The position numbers were made by a program, and so were the translations under genes. From contig JAGWBX010000039.1 of assembly GCA_021295655.1 (NCBI GenBank), positions 1 to 35,801 on the forward strand: DNA of 35,801 nt. The letters run 5' to 3'. The notes below the pieces were generated by a model. The model made no database searches. It worked only from the letters and a program-made list of their open reading frames with translations, and had not been told where the DNA came from. Positions 1-7,154 of this stretch are shown here, one piece after another. Position 1 is the stretch's first letter; every line of letters begins with the position of its first letter. This DNA is from Candidatus Latescibacterota bacterium. GTDB taxonomy: Bacteria > Latescibacterota > UBA2968 > GCA-2709665.

Positions 1-141
1 AAGGTGATTTAACGGCTGATTACCAGGATACACCAGGTCACTGGACGTGAACTGAAAGCATGTCCTTTTTGATGACCGATACGCCCCGTTTCAGGGGTTT
101 TCGTCGCGTCGCCGTGTTGCTTTTTTTCGTATTGGGGCTAA
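1..141 (+). repeat. Dispersed MITE-like repeat, copy A (left end outside window)
   Basis: The stretch matches 2203-2319 on the same strand and 27738-27892 on the opposite strand. The best-conserved core, about 70 bases starting at the GATTTAAC near position 5, is almost identical in all three. After it, copies A and C share a CCGTTTCAGGGG block that copy B lacks. The right end is GGGGCTAA, against GGGGTTAA in copy B. The left terminal part seen in B and C lies before base 1. No protein is encoded. It ends 58 bases before the HicB-like start. Confidence 0.75.
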
Positions 142-165
142 TCCTGTTCATCCTGTATATCCATG
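141..165 (+). repeat. Short 9-bp-period repeat, copy 1
   Basis: Two and a half units of an ATCCTGTTC-like nonamer lie end to end, finishing in ATCCATG. The same 25-base arrangement recurs at 1587-1611 with two differences. It directly abuts the right end of repeat copy A. It is non-coding. Confidence 0.6.
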
Positions 166-199
166 TTGGAGAATCGGTTTCGACCGATCGGAGTTGGTG

Positions 200-385
200 A
201 TGGCCAGGCAGTTGACGGCATTTATTGAGCGGGTCGGCGACGGGTACGTCGCGCTCTGCCCAGAGTTGGATATCGCGAGCCAGGGGAACACGATAGCCGA
301 ATCGAAGGAAAACCTGAAGAAAGAACTGGAATCGTTCCTCGAGACGGCTTCTGTCGACGAAATCAAGTTCCGGCTGCGCGATTAG
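200..385 (+). CDS. HicB-like (UPF0150-type) antitoxin-family protein, orphan
   Basis: This is a 61-residue protein with the HicB-type N-terminal fold pattern: a first strand (TAFIERVGDGYVALCPEL), the DIASQGNTIAES turn and the helix KENLKKELESFLE. In HicAB systems such proteins neutralise the HicA mRNA interferase, and longer forms add a DNA-binding domain. Here there is no C-terminal DNA-binding domain, and no hicA-like gene (small, dsRNA-binding fold with a catalytic His) is present on either side. It is therefore a solitary member whose role cannot be stated. TTG 194 and GTG 197 are alternative in-frame starts; ATG 200 is chosen because GGAG at 190-193 sits six bases before it. A 6-bp stem with a TTCG loop (173-188) lies just upstream. 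The next gene, 288 bases on, is another antitoxin, so this is a toxin-antitoxin-rich spot. Confidence 0.7.
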   Translation: MARQLTAFIERVGDGYVALCPELDIASQGNTIAESKENLKKELESFLETASVDEIKFRLRD

Positions 386-599
386 TGGTGTTGTCACAAA
401 TGGCGGTAGCGGTTGGCCGCGCGTCAGCATTCGGCTACCGGCCCGCGTGAAGACGTGCGAAACATGGATGCTCGGGATAGTCAGTATAGAATCCGGGAAA
501 ACCAGATTCAGCCGATCATATAAACGACAATAGTTTCGAGTCTCGTGGCAAAATGCCAATATATCTTGTTAACCCTGTCAAACGATGTAAGATTATTCG

Positions 600-628
600 T
601 TGACAGGAATTTTATTTCTGTGTATAAT
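600..628 (+). promoter_or_regulatory. Consensus sigma-70 promoter of the phd-vapC pair
   Basis: A perfect TTGACA (600-605) is separated by 17 bases from a perfect TATAAT (623-628). It lies 46 bases before the antitoxin start in locally AT-rich DNA. Transcription should begin near 635, inside the adjacent palindrome. Confidence 0.85.
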
Positions 629-652
629 GACTATGGTTATGACTATAGTCAT
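627..652 (+). promoter_or_regulatory. Operator of the phd-vapC pair (palindrome plus half-site)
   Basis: ATGACTATAGTCAT (639-652) is a perfect 14-base palindrome. A further half-site ATGACTAT occurs 12 bases upstream (627-634) and overlaps the last bases of the -10 box. The site covers the predicted transcription start, the usual layout for autorepression by an antitoxin/toxin complex. Binding by the Phd-like protein is inferred. Confidence 0.75.
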
Positions 653-673
653 TTATTCAGCCTGGGAGAACGC

Positions 674-904
674 ATGCAATCCATTTCGAAGAGCAAGCTG
701 AAAGCCAATATGCTACGCGTCTTTCGCGAGCTGGAGAAAACCGGCGAAGAACTGATTGTCACGGATCGAAGGCGGCCGGTTTTGCGCATTCAGCCTATTG
801 AACGAAAAAAGACCGTAGAAGAGGTATTCGGCGCCATTCAGGGGGGCGCGATCTACCGCGAAGACGTCAATTTGCCAACCACCGATGAATGGCCTGACCT
901 GTGA
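674..904 (+). CDS. Phd/YefM-family antitoxin
   Basis: This is a 76-residue antitoxin of the Phd/YefM type. The N-terminal half (MQSISKSKLKANMLRVFRELEKTGEELIVTDRRRPVLRIQPI) is the DNA-binding dimer fold of this family, with the characteristic 'GEELIVTDRRRPVLRI' strand-turn-strand. The acidic C-terminal tail (YREDVNLPTTDEWPDL) would be the toxin-wrapping part. The frame stays open upstream to 545, but ATG 674 is chosen: it matches the family length and is preceded by GGGAGA at 664-669, and the promoter -10 box lies inside the longer version. The stop codon overlaps the start of the PIN toxin by one base (TGATG), which suggests translational coupling. It probably represses its own promoter through the palindrome at 639-652. 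Confidence 0.9.
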   Translation: MQSISKSKLKANMLRVFRELEKTGEELIVTDRRRPVLRIQPIERKKTVEEVFGAIQGGAIYREDVNLPTTDEWPDL

Positions 905-1284
905 TGGTCCTGTTGGACACGTCGGCCCTTGTATTCTGGACACTGGATCCGGATCGGCTGTCTCAGGCTGCCGAACAGGCGATCTCCAACGCCGACAGGA
1001 TTGCCCTGAGCGCCATATCGATATGGGAAATCGGTATTAAAGTTAAAAAGGAACAGCTACTAATTCCGGTTTCGATTCAGGAATTCACGGATAAACTGGA
1101 GCAGGTCGACCGTATCGATAGCCTGCCCGTATGCACGCGGACCTGGATCAAAAGCCTCGAACTCGACTGGGACCATCGCGACCCTGCCGATCGGATCATT
1201 GTCGCAACCGCCAGCCTGAACGCCTGCCCCATCGTCACCTCCGATTCAATAATCCAGGCGTTCTATTCACAGACCATCTGGTAG
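904..1284 (+). CDS. vapC: VapC-family PIN-domain toxin
   Basis: This is a 126-residue PIN-domain ribonuclease toxin. The acidic metal-binding residues are visible: D5 in LLDTSAL, E42 in SIWEIG, D93 and D96 in HRDPADRII, and D114 in VTSD, so the active site looks intact. VapC toxins cleave RNA (often initiator tRNA or the sarcin-ricin loop) when the antitoxin is lost; the target cannot be read from sequence. ATG 904 overlaps the antitoxin stop; GTG 901 is an alternative three bases earlier. It forms a bicistron with the Phd-type gene under the promoter at 600-628. Pairing of a PIN toxin with a Phd-type antitoxin is common. Confidence 0.92.
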   Translation: MVLLDTSALVFWTLDPDRLSQAAEQAISNADRIALSAISIWEIGIKVKKEQLLIPVSIQEFTDKLEQVDRIDSLPVCTRTWIKSLELDWDHRDPADRIIVATASLNACPIVTSDSIIQAFYSQTIW

Positions 1285-1685
1285 ACACGAATTGACGATA
1301 CCCCCTACCCGCCTACCAAAACAATACCCTACCTGGATGCACCTGTCTGCGTGCGTACGCACAGGCAGGCAGGACAGGCAGGATCACGACCCAAACTGAA
1401 ACATGCACCATTCTTTGTTGAATTTCCCCCACCACCATCGCCGGCCCTTCGACAGGCTCAGGGATCGGCTCGGCTTCTGCCTGCCTGCCGCGCTCCGCTT
1501 GGCGCAGGCAGGCGACTCCCCCTCAAGGGGGGAGCACACCGTCCGTCTGTTTGCGCCTGAACGACGCGTAGCCGCGGCTGGTTTCCATCCTGTTCATCCT
1601 GTCCATCCATGAAAGCCGCACGTGCCTTAATCACAGTTGTTCTTTCCCCTTTTCACCTGGAAATTCACGCGGTATATTCAATGCG
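1285..1685. other. Palindrome- and repeat-rich non-coding stretch
   Basis: Four hundred bases without a credible gene. They hold GTGCGTACGCAC (1350s) followed by CAGG-rich repeats, the dispersed word TTCGACAGGCTCAGG (1448-1462), a long inverted repeat of GCCTGCCTGC with GCAGGCAGGC (about 1482-1513), a near-palindrome CTCCCC...GGGGAG just after it, and a second copy of the 9-bp-period repeat (1587-1611). The open frames here are low-complexity translations of these repeats. This looks like a landing zone for small intergenic repeats. Confidence 0.6.
1587..1611 (+). repeat. Short 9-bp-period repeat, copy 2
   Basis: Tandem ATCCTGTTC / ATCCTGTCC / ATCCATG, matching the element at 141-165 except at two bases. 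It lies 75 bases upstream of the Nudix gene. Confidence 0.6.
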
Positions 1686-2129
1686 ATGACAACGCGAGAT
1701 TTCACCGCAACCACGTTCGTCGTTAAGGACGGCAGAACGTTATTGCTGTTTCACAAGCGGCTCAGGCTGTGGCTTCCGCCGGGCGGGCATATCGATAAAG
1801 ACGAACTGCCGTGTGACGCGGCCGTCCGCGAGGTCCTGGAAGAGTGCGGTCTGGAGGTGGACCTGCTTTCATCCCGCTACCGCATGGGCACGGTGGATGT
1901 GCTGAGCCGTCCCGAGTGTATTCTACTGGAACAGATTTCAGACGATCACCAGCATATCGACCTGATCTATTTCGCCCGGGTGACGGGGGGCAGCCTCAAG
2001 GTGGCGGCCTCCGAGGCGGAGGGATACCGGTGGTGCGGTCCTGCTGACCTCGAGGACGAAACGATCGCGGAAGACATTCAGCGGCTGGGGAAAATGGCGA
2101 TCGAAGGCGTGGCAAACCGCGACGTGTAA
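1686..2129 (+). CDS. Nudix hydrolase
   Basis: This is a 147-residue single-domain Nudix pyrophosphohydrolase. The full Nudix box is present: G34-x5-E40-x7-R48-E49-x2-E52-E53-x-G55, within GGHIDKDE...REVLEECGL; the two Glu of EE bind the catalytic metals. Nudix enzymes cleave nucleoside diphosphates linked to another moiety; the substrate cannot be assigned from the sequence. It resembles the general MutT-like group with a conserved LWLPPGGHI entry. The start ATG 1686 has no convincing Shine-Dalgarno sequence. TATATT at 1673-1678 is so close to the ATG that a leaderless or nearly leaderless transcript is possible. A stop codon follows the out-of-frame ATG at 1681. Repeat copy B begins 19 bases after its stop. 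Confidence 0.93.
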   Translation: MTTRDFTATTFVVKDGRTLLLFHKRLRLWLPPGGHIDKDELPCDAAVREVLEECGLEVDLLSSRYRMGTVDVLSRPECILLEQISDDHQHIDLIYFARVTGGSLKVAASEAEGYRWCGPADLEDETIAEDIQRLGKMAIEGVANRDV

Positions 2130-2147
2130 TCGACGGATAGGTACCGA

Positions 2148-2319
2148 TTAACCTTGATGCGAAATTCTTCGGGGAAGTAAAACCGCATATATGCAAGTGG
2201 ATAAAGGCGATTTAACTGCTGATTACCAGGATACACCAGGTCACTGGACGTGAACTGAAAGCATGTCCTTTTTGATGACCGTTACGCCGCCGAGTTGTCT
2301 TTTTTAGTATCGGGGTTAA
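2148..2319 (+). repeat. Dispersed MITE-like repeat, copy B (complete)
   Basis: This copy is about 172 bases, from TTAACC at 2148 to GGTTAA at 2319. The two ends form an imperfect terminal inverted repeat (TTAACCTTGATGC against TTAACCCCGATAC read from the right end). The left part shares ATTCTTCGGGGAAGTAAAACC-type sequence with copy C. The middle 70 bases are shared with copies A and C. It has no coding capacity, so movement would need a transposase from elsewhere. It fills the gap between the Nudix gene and cysK. Confidence 0.75.
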
Positions 2320-2375
2320 GGCTGCCCGATTGCGGGCGCTGGACGAATCCCGCTGAAGCATTGGAGAGAACCATC

Positions 2376-3323
2376 ATGCCGTTGGCCAACGCGGTGGCGG
2401 ACGACATCCTGGAACTGATCGGCGATACGCCGATGGTCCGGCTGAACCGGATGGCGGAACCGGGTATGGCGGAAGTGGCCGTTAAGATCGAGGCCTCCAA
2501 CCCCGTCGCCTCGGTGAAGGATCGTATTGCCTGCGCCATGGTCGATGCGGCCGAGCGGGACGGCAGCCTGAAGCCGGGCATGACCATCGTGGAGCCCACC
2601 AGCGGGAATACGGGTATCGGCCTGGCGCTGGTGGCCGCTGCGAAGGGGTATCGTCTCGTCCTGACCATGCCGGATTCCATGAGCCGCGAGAGGTTGGACC
2701 TGTTGCAGAGCTTCGGCGCCGAGGTGGTGCTGACGCCGGGCGCGGAGGACATGCAGGGCGCCGTGGACGAGGCGATGCGTATCGTGCTGGAAGCCCCCGG
2801 CGACACGATCATGCCGCAGCAGTTCGCCAATCCCGCCAATCCCGAGGTGCACAGGCGAACAACCGCGCGTGAGATCCTGGATGCGGTGCAGGGGAAGCTG
2901 GACGCGTTCGTTGCGGGCGTAGGCACGGGCGGCACCATCACGGGCGTGGGCGAGGTCCTCAAGACGGAGTTTCCGGGTCTGCTGGTGGTGGCCGTGGAAC
3001 CGCGGAACTCCAACGTATTGTCCGGCGGCGGGCCGGGGCTTCACGACATTCAGGGCATCGGCGCGGGATTCGTCCCCGAGGTGTTGAACAGGGAGATCTA
3101 CGACCGCGTGATCTGCGCCAGGGAGGCCGACGCGTTCGAAACTGCCAGACGCCTTGCGGCCGAGGAGGGCATCCTGAGCGGCATCTCGGCCGGCGCGAAT
3201 GTCTGGGCCGCGCTCCAGGTGGCGGAAGAGCTGGGCGAAGGCCGGCGCGTGGCCACGGTGATCTGCGATTCGGCGGAGCGATATTTCAGCGTACCGGGGT
3301 TTATGGGGCAGGACGGGGGGTGA
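2376..3323 (+). CDS. cysK: Cysteine synthase (O-acetylserine sulfhydrylase), CysK type
   Basis: This is a 315-residue PLP-dependent enzyme that joins sulfide to O-acetylserine to make cysteine. The family motifs are all in place: NPVASVKDR with the PLP lysine K48, TSGNTG at 75-80 (substrate loop), GTGGTITG at 183-190 (PLP phosphate loop), SAGANVWAAL, and the C-terminal DSAERYFS, which corresponds to the DSGERYLS of CysK. Length is typical for CysK/CysM; the C-terminal motif favours CysK. ATG 2376 is chosen because GGAGAG lies seven bases upstream; the frame is open to 2295 but that part lies in repeat copy B. It stands alone, with no cysE beside it. Confidence 0.93.
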   Translation: MPLANAVADDILELIGDTPMVRLNRMAEPGMAEVAVKIEASNPVASVKDRIACAMVDAAERDGSLKPGMTIVEPTSGNTGIGLALVAAAKGYRLVLTMPDSMSRERLDLLQSFGAEVVLTPGAEDMQGAVDEAMRIVLEAPGDTIMPQQFANPANPEVHRRTTAREILDAVQGKLDAFVAGVGTGGTITGVGEVLKTEFPGLLVVAVEPRNSNVLSGGGPGLHDIQGIGAGFVPEVLNREIYDRVICAREADAFETARRLAAEEGILSGISAGANVWAALQVAEELGEGRRVATVICDSAERYFSVPGFMGQDGG

Positions 3324-3455
3324 ACCACCGCTCCGGAGACGGGCGGAGTTCCGGTCTGTTTTTTTCGGAATCCCGTGAGTTCGTTTTTCAATCCATTATT
3401 GACAGGCACATTGACTTGATGGGGGCCACCCGTCCCCCGGTGAAGGGAGGCCAGA

Positions 3456-4604
3456 ATGCCCAGAGAACCCGAACCTTCCTGGCGCGATGGCATGCGCAGC
3501 CTGCATCCCGATGAATTCGGTAGTCTGTGCGATCTGGTCCACACGGTCTTCCGACCCGGTCTGGCGGATGAATACCCGCACTTCTACACCCCGGCGCACG
3601 CAGGAGAAATGCGGGTGGTGGTGGTGGACGGCCGGGTCGTGTCTCACATCGGCGCGCTCCGGCGGAACGCGTCCATCTTCGGATGCACCGTGCGCGCGTC
3701 GTCCCTGGGCGGAGTGGCCACGTACGAAGAACACCGCGGCAATGGGTACGCGACCGCCCTGTTCGATGACACGATGCGCGTCTGCCGGGAGGACGGGGTG
3801 GACTTCATGCTGGTATCCGGCTATCGCAAGATGTACCACCTGTACGGTTGCCGGTACGTGGGCCGCGACTGGAATTTTTCCATATCCGGGGAACGTGCCG
3901 GCGATTTCGACGATGCCGGCGTGGAACTGCTGGAGGCCTCCGCGGACGACGTGCCCGCGATGGCTTCGGTGTACAGAAACGAGCCCGTGCGGTGGATGCG
4001 TCCCCCTTCCGACTATGCCCACGCCTTCAACGGGTTCGTGATGAACCGGCCCGCGCTGGTGTACAAAGTGTGTGAAGCAGGGATGATGCGGGGTTACATG
4101 ATCGTGCAGGAACCCCGCGCGGGGGACCACAGGATACCTGTACAGGAGGCGGCGGGAGACCGTCGATGTCTGACCGGCGCGCTTGGCAAGCTGGTCCGGA
4201 AGCTGGGTCTCCAGGGGCTTGGCGTCCACGTGATGGGCTGCGACCGGCTGTTCCAGGACTGCCTTCAGGCCAGGGGACTCACCGGGGCGCCGGCCAATTC
4301 ATCGGGAACGGTCACGCTGATCAACTTCGTCCAGTTCATGGAACGGATGCGGCCCTATTTCGCCGAAGTGCTTGGAGAAGCGGAGGCGCAGAGCCTGGTC
4401 TTCAGGGAGGACGGAAACGAGATGATCTTCACGTACGGAGGCGACCGGGTGGTGGCGCCCGACCAGGGGGCCGCGGTTCAGTTGATATTCGGCTCGCTGG
4501 AAGGCGCCGAGGAGGCCCTGCTGAAGTCGGGCGGTCGCGCCGGCGAGGTCCTGGCGGAGGTGTTCCCGATTCCTGCGCTCTGGTATGGCGTGAATTACCT
4601 GTAG
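3456..4604 (+). CDS. GNAT-family N-acetyltransferase with C-terminal SCP2-like domain (Eis-like)
   Basis: This is a 382-residue acetyltransferase. The first about 140 residues form a GNAT domain with the acetyl-CoA-binding motif GVATYEEHRGNGYATAL (R94-G-N-G-x-A). A central region resembles a second GNAT-like fold. The last about 100 residues (from VTLINFVQFMERMRPYFAE) look like the sterol-carrier-like domain found at the end of Eis-type enzymes. Eis proteins acetylate amines on aminoglycosides or peptides; the substrate here is unknown. The start ATG 3456 is preceded by GGGAGG. It ends at a hairpin terminator shared with the convergent dioxygenase gene. Confidence 0.8.
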   Translation: MPREPEPSWRDGMRSLHPDEFGSLCDLVHTVFRPGLADEYPHFYTPAHAGEMRVVVVDGRVVSHIGALRRNASIFGCTVRASSLGGVATYEEHRGNGYATALFDDTMRVCREDGVDFMLVSGYRKMYHLYGCRYVGRDWNFSISGERAGDFDDAGVELLEASADDVPAMASVYRNEPVRWMRPPSDYAHAFNGFVMNRPALVYKVCEAGMMRGYMIVQEPRAGDHRIPVQEAAGDRRCLTGALGKLVRKLGLQGLGVHVMGCDRLFQDCLQARGLTGAPANSSGTVTLINFVQFMERMRPYFAEVLGEAEAQSLVFREDGNEMIFTYGGDRVVAPDQGAAVQLIFGSLEGAEEALLKSGGRAGEVLAEVFPIPALWYGVNYL

Positions 4605-4642
4605 TTTCGGTTCCGGCGTCGTTGCCGGTCACGAGCGTGCGA

Positions 4643-4670
4643 AAGCCCCGGTTGAATCCAACCGGGGCTT
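4643..4670. terminator. Hairpin terminator between convergent genes
   Basis: AAGCCCCGGTTG pairs perfectly with CAACCGGGGCTT across a four-base loop (12-bp stem). It lies 38 bases after the acetyltransferase stop and 75 bases before the end of the dioxygenase gene. The run of T after the stem is short, so termination may be bidirectional but weak. Confidence 0.75.
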
Positions 4671-4744
4671 CTGCGTTGGGTCAATGCGGATTCGCAGGAA
4701 TGTGGATCCATCGACCGGGGCCATGAAGGCCGGAATTACAAGGC

Positions 4745-5554
4745 TTAACCGGTCGATACGGTCGGGCGCGCGGGTCGGTACGGTGGCTCGAGTACGGCGC
4801 GCTGTTGAGGCGTGAACTCGTCCAGCACGCCCTTCACGCCTTCAGGTACGTAGACCTTTGCATACGTCAGCGGCCCCGGAGCGTATTTGTAGAGGACGGA
4901 ACGCCGCTGGTGTTCGGCCGTCCAGGGCATGGTGCCGTGCGTGAGGGCCTCGGTGAAGATGACGGCCGAGCCAGCCTTCGCTTCCACCTGCCGTACCACG
5001 CCGATGTCTCTGTCCAGCAGCGCCACGCCGCGCGGCGTGGGGTAATTCGACTTGTGGCTTCCGGGTATGCACGCAAAACCGCCGTCCCCGGGTCCGCAGT
5101 CCGTGAACATCCAGGCGACAACTGTAAGACCGCAGCGCATTCTTCCATTGTGGAACTGATAGAAATGGGTCAGGTCATCCGTGGTGCCGCCTCCGTGAAG
5201 CACGTGTCCTTCCGTGCCCCTGCGCATGATGATGCCGTAGACGTGGTCCAGGCGAAAACCCTCGCGCAGCAGTTCGTTGAGATGCGGTACGATGCTTGGA
5301 TGGGTCAGGAGATCCCGGAAGGGCTGGCACCATGGCCTGGGCCATGTGAGCATGCCACCCAGATCGCCGCGGCCCTGCTGGCCCCTGAGCGTCCTGGACT
5401 TCCCCGACAGGGACTGTTCTCCCGGCCGTTCCCGAATGCGGTCGGCATTCCGGTCTATGGCTTCGTTGCACGCGGCAACTTCCTCGGAGGAGAGGGCGTT
5501 TTCAACCACGAGATAGCCGTTGAGGTCGAAGAAATATCTCTCTTCGTCGTCCAT
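4745..5554 (-). CDS. Phytanoyl-CoA dioxygenase (PhyH) family protein
   Basis: This is a 269-residue member of the PhyH superfamily of Fe(II)/2-oxoglutarate oxygenases. Visible are the N-terminal FFDLNGYLVVENALSSEEV helix region, LTWPRPWCQPFRDLL, the double-stranded beta-helix block CGLTVVAWMFTDCGPGDGGFACIPGSHKSNYP, and the distal iron-binding HGTMPW (H206) with a following Arg. The proximal ligand region reads H120-G-G instead of the textbook H-x-D, so the metal site is uncertain. ATG 5554 is chosen because AAAAAGGAGT lies five bases upstream in the reading direction; the open frame begins earlier at 5593. Families of this type are numerous in environmental genomes, and substrates are mostly unknown. 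It lies 64 bases downstream of a small unknown gene on the same strand. Confidence 0.88.
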   Translation of the reverse strand: MDDEERYFFDLNGYLVVENALSSEEVAACNEAIDRNADRIRERPGEQSLSGKSRTLRGQQGRGDLGGMLTWPRPWCQPFRDLLTHPSIVPHLNELLREGFRLDHVYGIIMRRGTEGHVLHGGGTTDDLTHFYQFHNGRMRCGLTVVAWMFTDCGPGDGGFACIPGSHKSNYPTPRGVALLDRDIGVVRQVEAKAGSAVIFTEALTHGTMPWTAEHQRRSVLYKYAPGPLTYAKVYVPEGVKGVLDEFTPQQRAVLEPPYRPARPTVSTG

Positions 5555-5618
5555 TGCAGACTCCTTTTTCCGGGTTGGAGATGGAAGTTCCACTACCCCC
5601 CAACGTCCCCGGTTTCGT

Positions 5619-5924
5619 TTACGTGCGCGGCACGCCGAGGATGTCGTTCAGTACTTCTGTCAATTCCGCGGGTAGATCCACGCTCACGCCGTCTTCGTAC
5701 TGATGTCTCCAGTTCGTCAGGTGGGACTCGCCGAATTGAACGGAGATGGGATCTCCCCCCGGCCAACGCGTGAACGGGGGGCGGTTCACCCTTCCCTCAT
5801 TCAGTGCCCGGTGGATGCGGTTCAGGATGCGCGCGTTGGAGAGGCCGCACTGAAAGCCACGGTAGGCGACCTGTACGGGTGTGATGCCCATGATTTCGGT
5901 TTCCGGTAGTGCGCCGGGTTGCAC
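5619..5924 (-). CDS. Small protein of unknown function
   Basis: I do not recognise this 101-residue protein. Its composition is that of a soluble globular protein rather than of a chance frame: it contains MGITPVQVAYRGFQCGLSNA, a basic NRIHRALNEGRVNRPPFTRW stretch and an acidic VSVDLPAELTEVLNDILG helix at the end. There is no signal peptide or membrane segment. The frame starts with GTG at 5924; ATG at 5891 is a plausible alternative giving 90 residues. Neither has a clear Shine-Dalgarno sequence, so a true gene is likely but not certain. It precedes the PhyH-family gene in the same direction and could be co-transcribed with it. Confidence 0.5.
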   Translation of the reverse strand: MQPGALPETEIMGITPVQVAYRGFQCGLSNARILNRIHRALNEGRVNRPPFTRWPGGDPISVQFGESHLTNWRHQYEDGVSVDLPAELTEVLNDILGVPRT

Positions 5925-6062
5925 GATTCGGTGTCTGTCGAAACTTCGTGTGGCAGAAGATAGCGCCGCGCATTTTCGCAGACAAGGAAATTGTTCGCCG
6001 CAGCGGGATGGCGCACCCTTCCGAATCGTCCACGGGCCGGGCGCCGGCCACGCCGGTTCCGG

Positions 6063-6092
6063 TTGACAGCCCGGAGTACGGAGGCGTATACT
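6063..6092 (+). promoter_or_regulatory. Sigma-70-type promoter of the NHL propeller gene
   Basis: TTGACA (6063-6068) is followed after 18 bases by TATACT (6087-6092). It lies about 100 bases before the NHL-gene start and on the same strand. Confidence 0.7.
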
Positions 6093-6195
6093 GCACGCCG
6101 ATTGAAAGGTGGCTTAACGACGCTTCGCGCGTGATTCCGCCTGGCGGACGCCCGCGGTGCGGTCCATCCATCAACCACGGCGAAAGGGTTGCCCA

Positions 6196-7134
6196 ATGAC
6201 ACTTCTCGGCAGCGGTAAATACCAGTATGAGGAACGAACCGATTGGGCGCGTCTGCCCGGCGGCTGGCGGTTTAAAGAGGTAGTCGATGTGGCTGTGGAT
6301 TCGGAAGACCGGGTTTACGTGTTCAACCGGGGAGAACATCCGGTCATCGTGTTCGACCGCGACGGGCAATTCCTGGAGTCATGGGGAGAGGGCCTGTTCG
6401 TGCGTCCCCACGGCCTGACGCTGGGGCCCGACGGAATGCTGTATTGCGTGGACGACCAGGGGCACTGTGTCCGCAAGTGCACGTTGGAAGGCGAGGTGTT
6501 GACGGTCATCGGCACACCCGGCGAGGGCGCCCCGGCGCAGAGCGGGCACCCGTTCAACCAGCCCACCAAAGTGGCCTTCCATCCGGCAACCGGAGACCTT
6601 TACATCTCGGACGGTTACGGCAACGCAAGGGTGCACAGGTTCTCACCGGCAGGGGAACATCTGTTCTCCTGGGGAGATTACGGAACGGACCCCGGCCAGT
6701 TCAATCTGGTGCATAGCGTCTGTACGGACAGCCATGGTTCGGTCTACATCGCCGACCGCGAGAACCACCGCGTGCAGGTGTTCGACCCCGAGGGGAATTT
6801 TCTCACGCAGTGGAACAATCTCCACCGTCCCTGCGGTTTGCATATCGACGGCGACCTCGTCTACATTGGACAACTGCCCACGCAACTCGAGGTCAACGCA
6901 ACCTATCCCAACGTGGGATCGTGCGTGAGTATTCACGATCTGAGTGGCGAACGCCTCGCCCGGCTGGGCGACCCCCGGTCCGGCGAGGGTCCCGGCCAGT
7001 TCACGGCGCCGCACGGGTTGACCGTGGACTCGCATGGGGATATCTACGTTGGAGAAGTGTCCTGGAGCGCGTTCGGCTCTCAGCTGGATCCGCCCAGAGA
7101 AATGCGCAGTTTCCGCAAACTGGTCCGCGTCTGA
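6196..7134 (+). CDS. NHL-repeat beta-propeller protein
   Basis: This is a 312-residue protein made almost entirely of NHL repeats, about six blades. Each carries the pattern (P/H)GLTxxxxGxxYVxDxxNHRVxxFxxxGxxL; clear examples are VRPHGLTLGPDGMLYCVDDQGHCV, NQPTKVAFHPATGDLYISDGYGNARVHRF and VHSVCTDSHGSVYIADRENHRVQVFDPEG. Such propellers bind ligands or act as lactonase or lyase scaffolds; no catalytic signature can be named here. No signal peptide is visible, so it appears cytoplasmic. ATG 6196 is chosen for the AAAGGG upstream; the frame is open to 6157. It has its own promoter at 6063-6092 and ends directly before an 18-base perfect palindrome. Confidence 0.88.
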   Translation: MTLLGSGKYQYEERTDWARLPGGWRFKEVVDVAVDSEDRVYVFNRGEHPVIVFDRDGQFLESWGEGLFVRPHGLTLGPDGMLYCVDDQGHCVRKCTLEGEVLTVIGTPGEGAPAQSGHPFNQPTKVAFHPATGDLYISDGYGNARVHRFSPAGEHLFSWGDYGTDPGQFNLVHSVCTDSHGSVYIADRENHRVQVFDPEGNFLTQWNNLHRPCGLHIDGDLVYIGQLPTQLEVNATYPNVGSCVSIHDLSGERLARLGDPRSGEGPGQFTAPHGLTVDSHGDIYVGEVSWSAFGSQLDPPREMRSFRKLVRV

Positions 7135-7136
7135 CG

Positions 7137-7154
7137 CCGGGCGTCGACGCCCGG
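7137..7154. terminator. Perfect GC-rich palindrome after the NHL gene
   Basis: CCGGGCGTCGACGCCCGG is a perfect 18-base palindrome (7-bp stem with a TCGA loop) starting two bases after the NHL stop codon. No T-run follows, so it may be a weak terminator or a transcript-stabilising hairpin. Confidence 0.45.

Noticed and set aside
545-673. 43-residue N-terminal extension of the Phd-type antitoxin
   Set aside because: It contains the promoter and operator, and family members begin at the ATG 674 equivalent.
1351-1612. Two 69-residue plus-strand frames
   Set aside because: Translations of palindromic CAGG/CCTG repeats; no ribosome-binding site or conserved feature.
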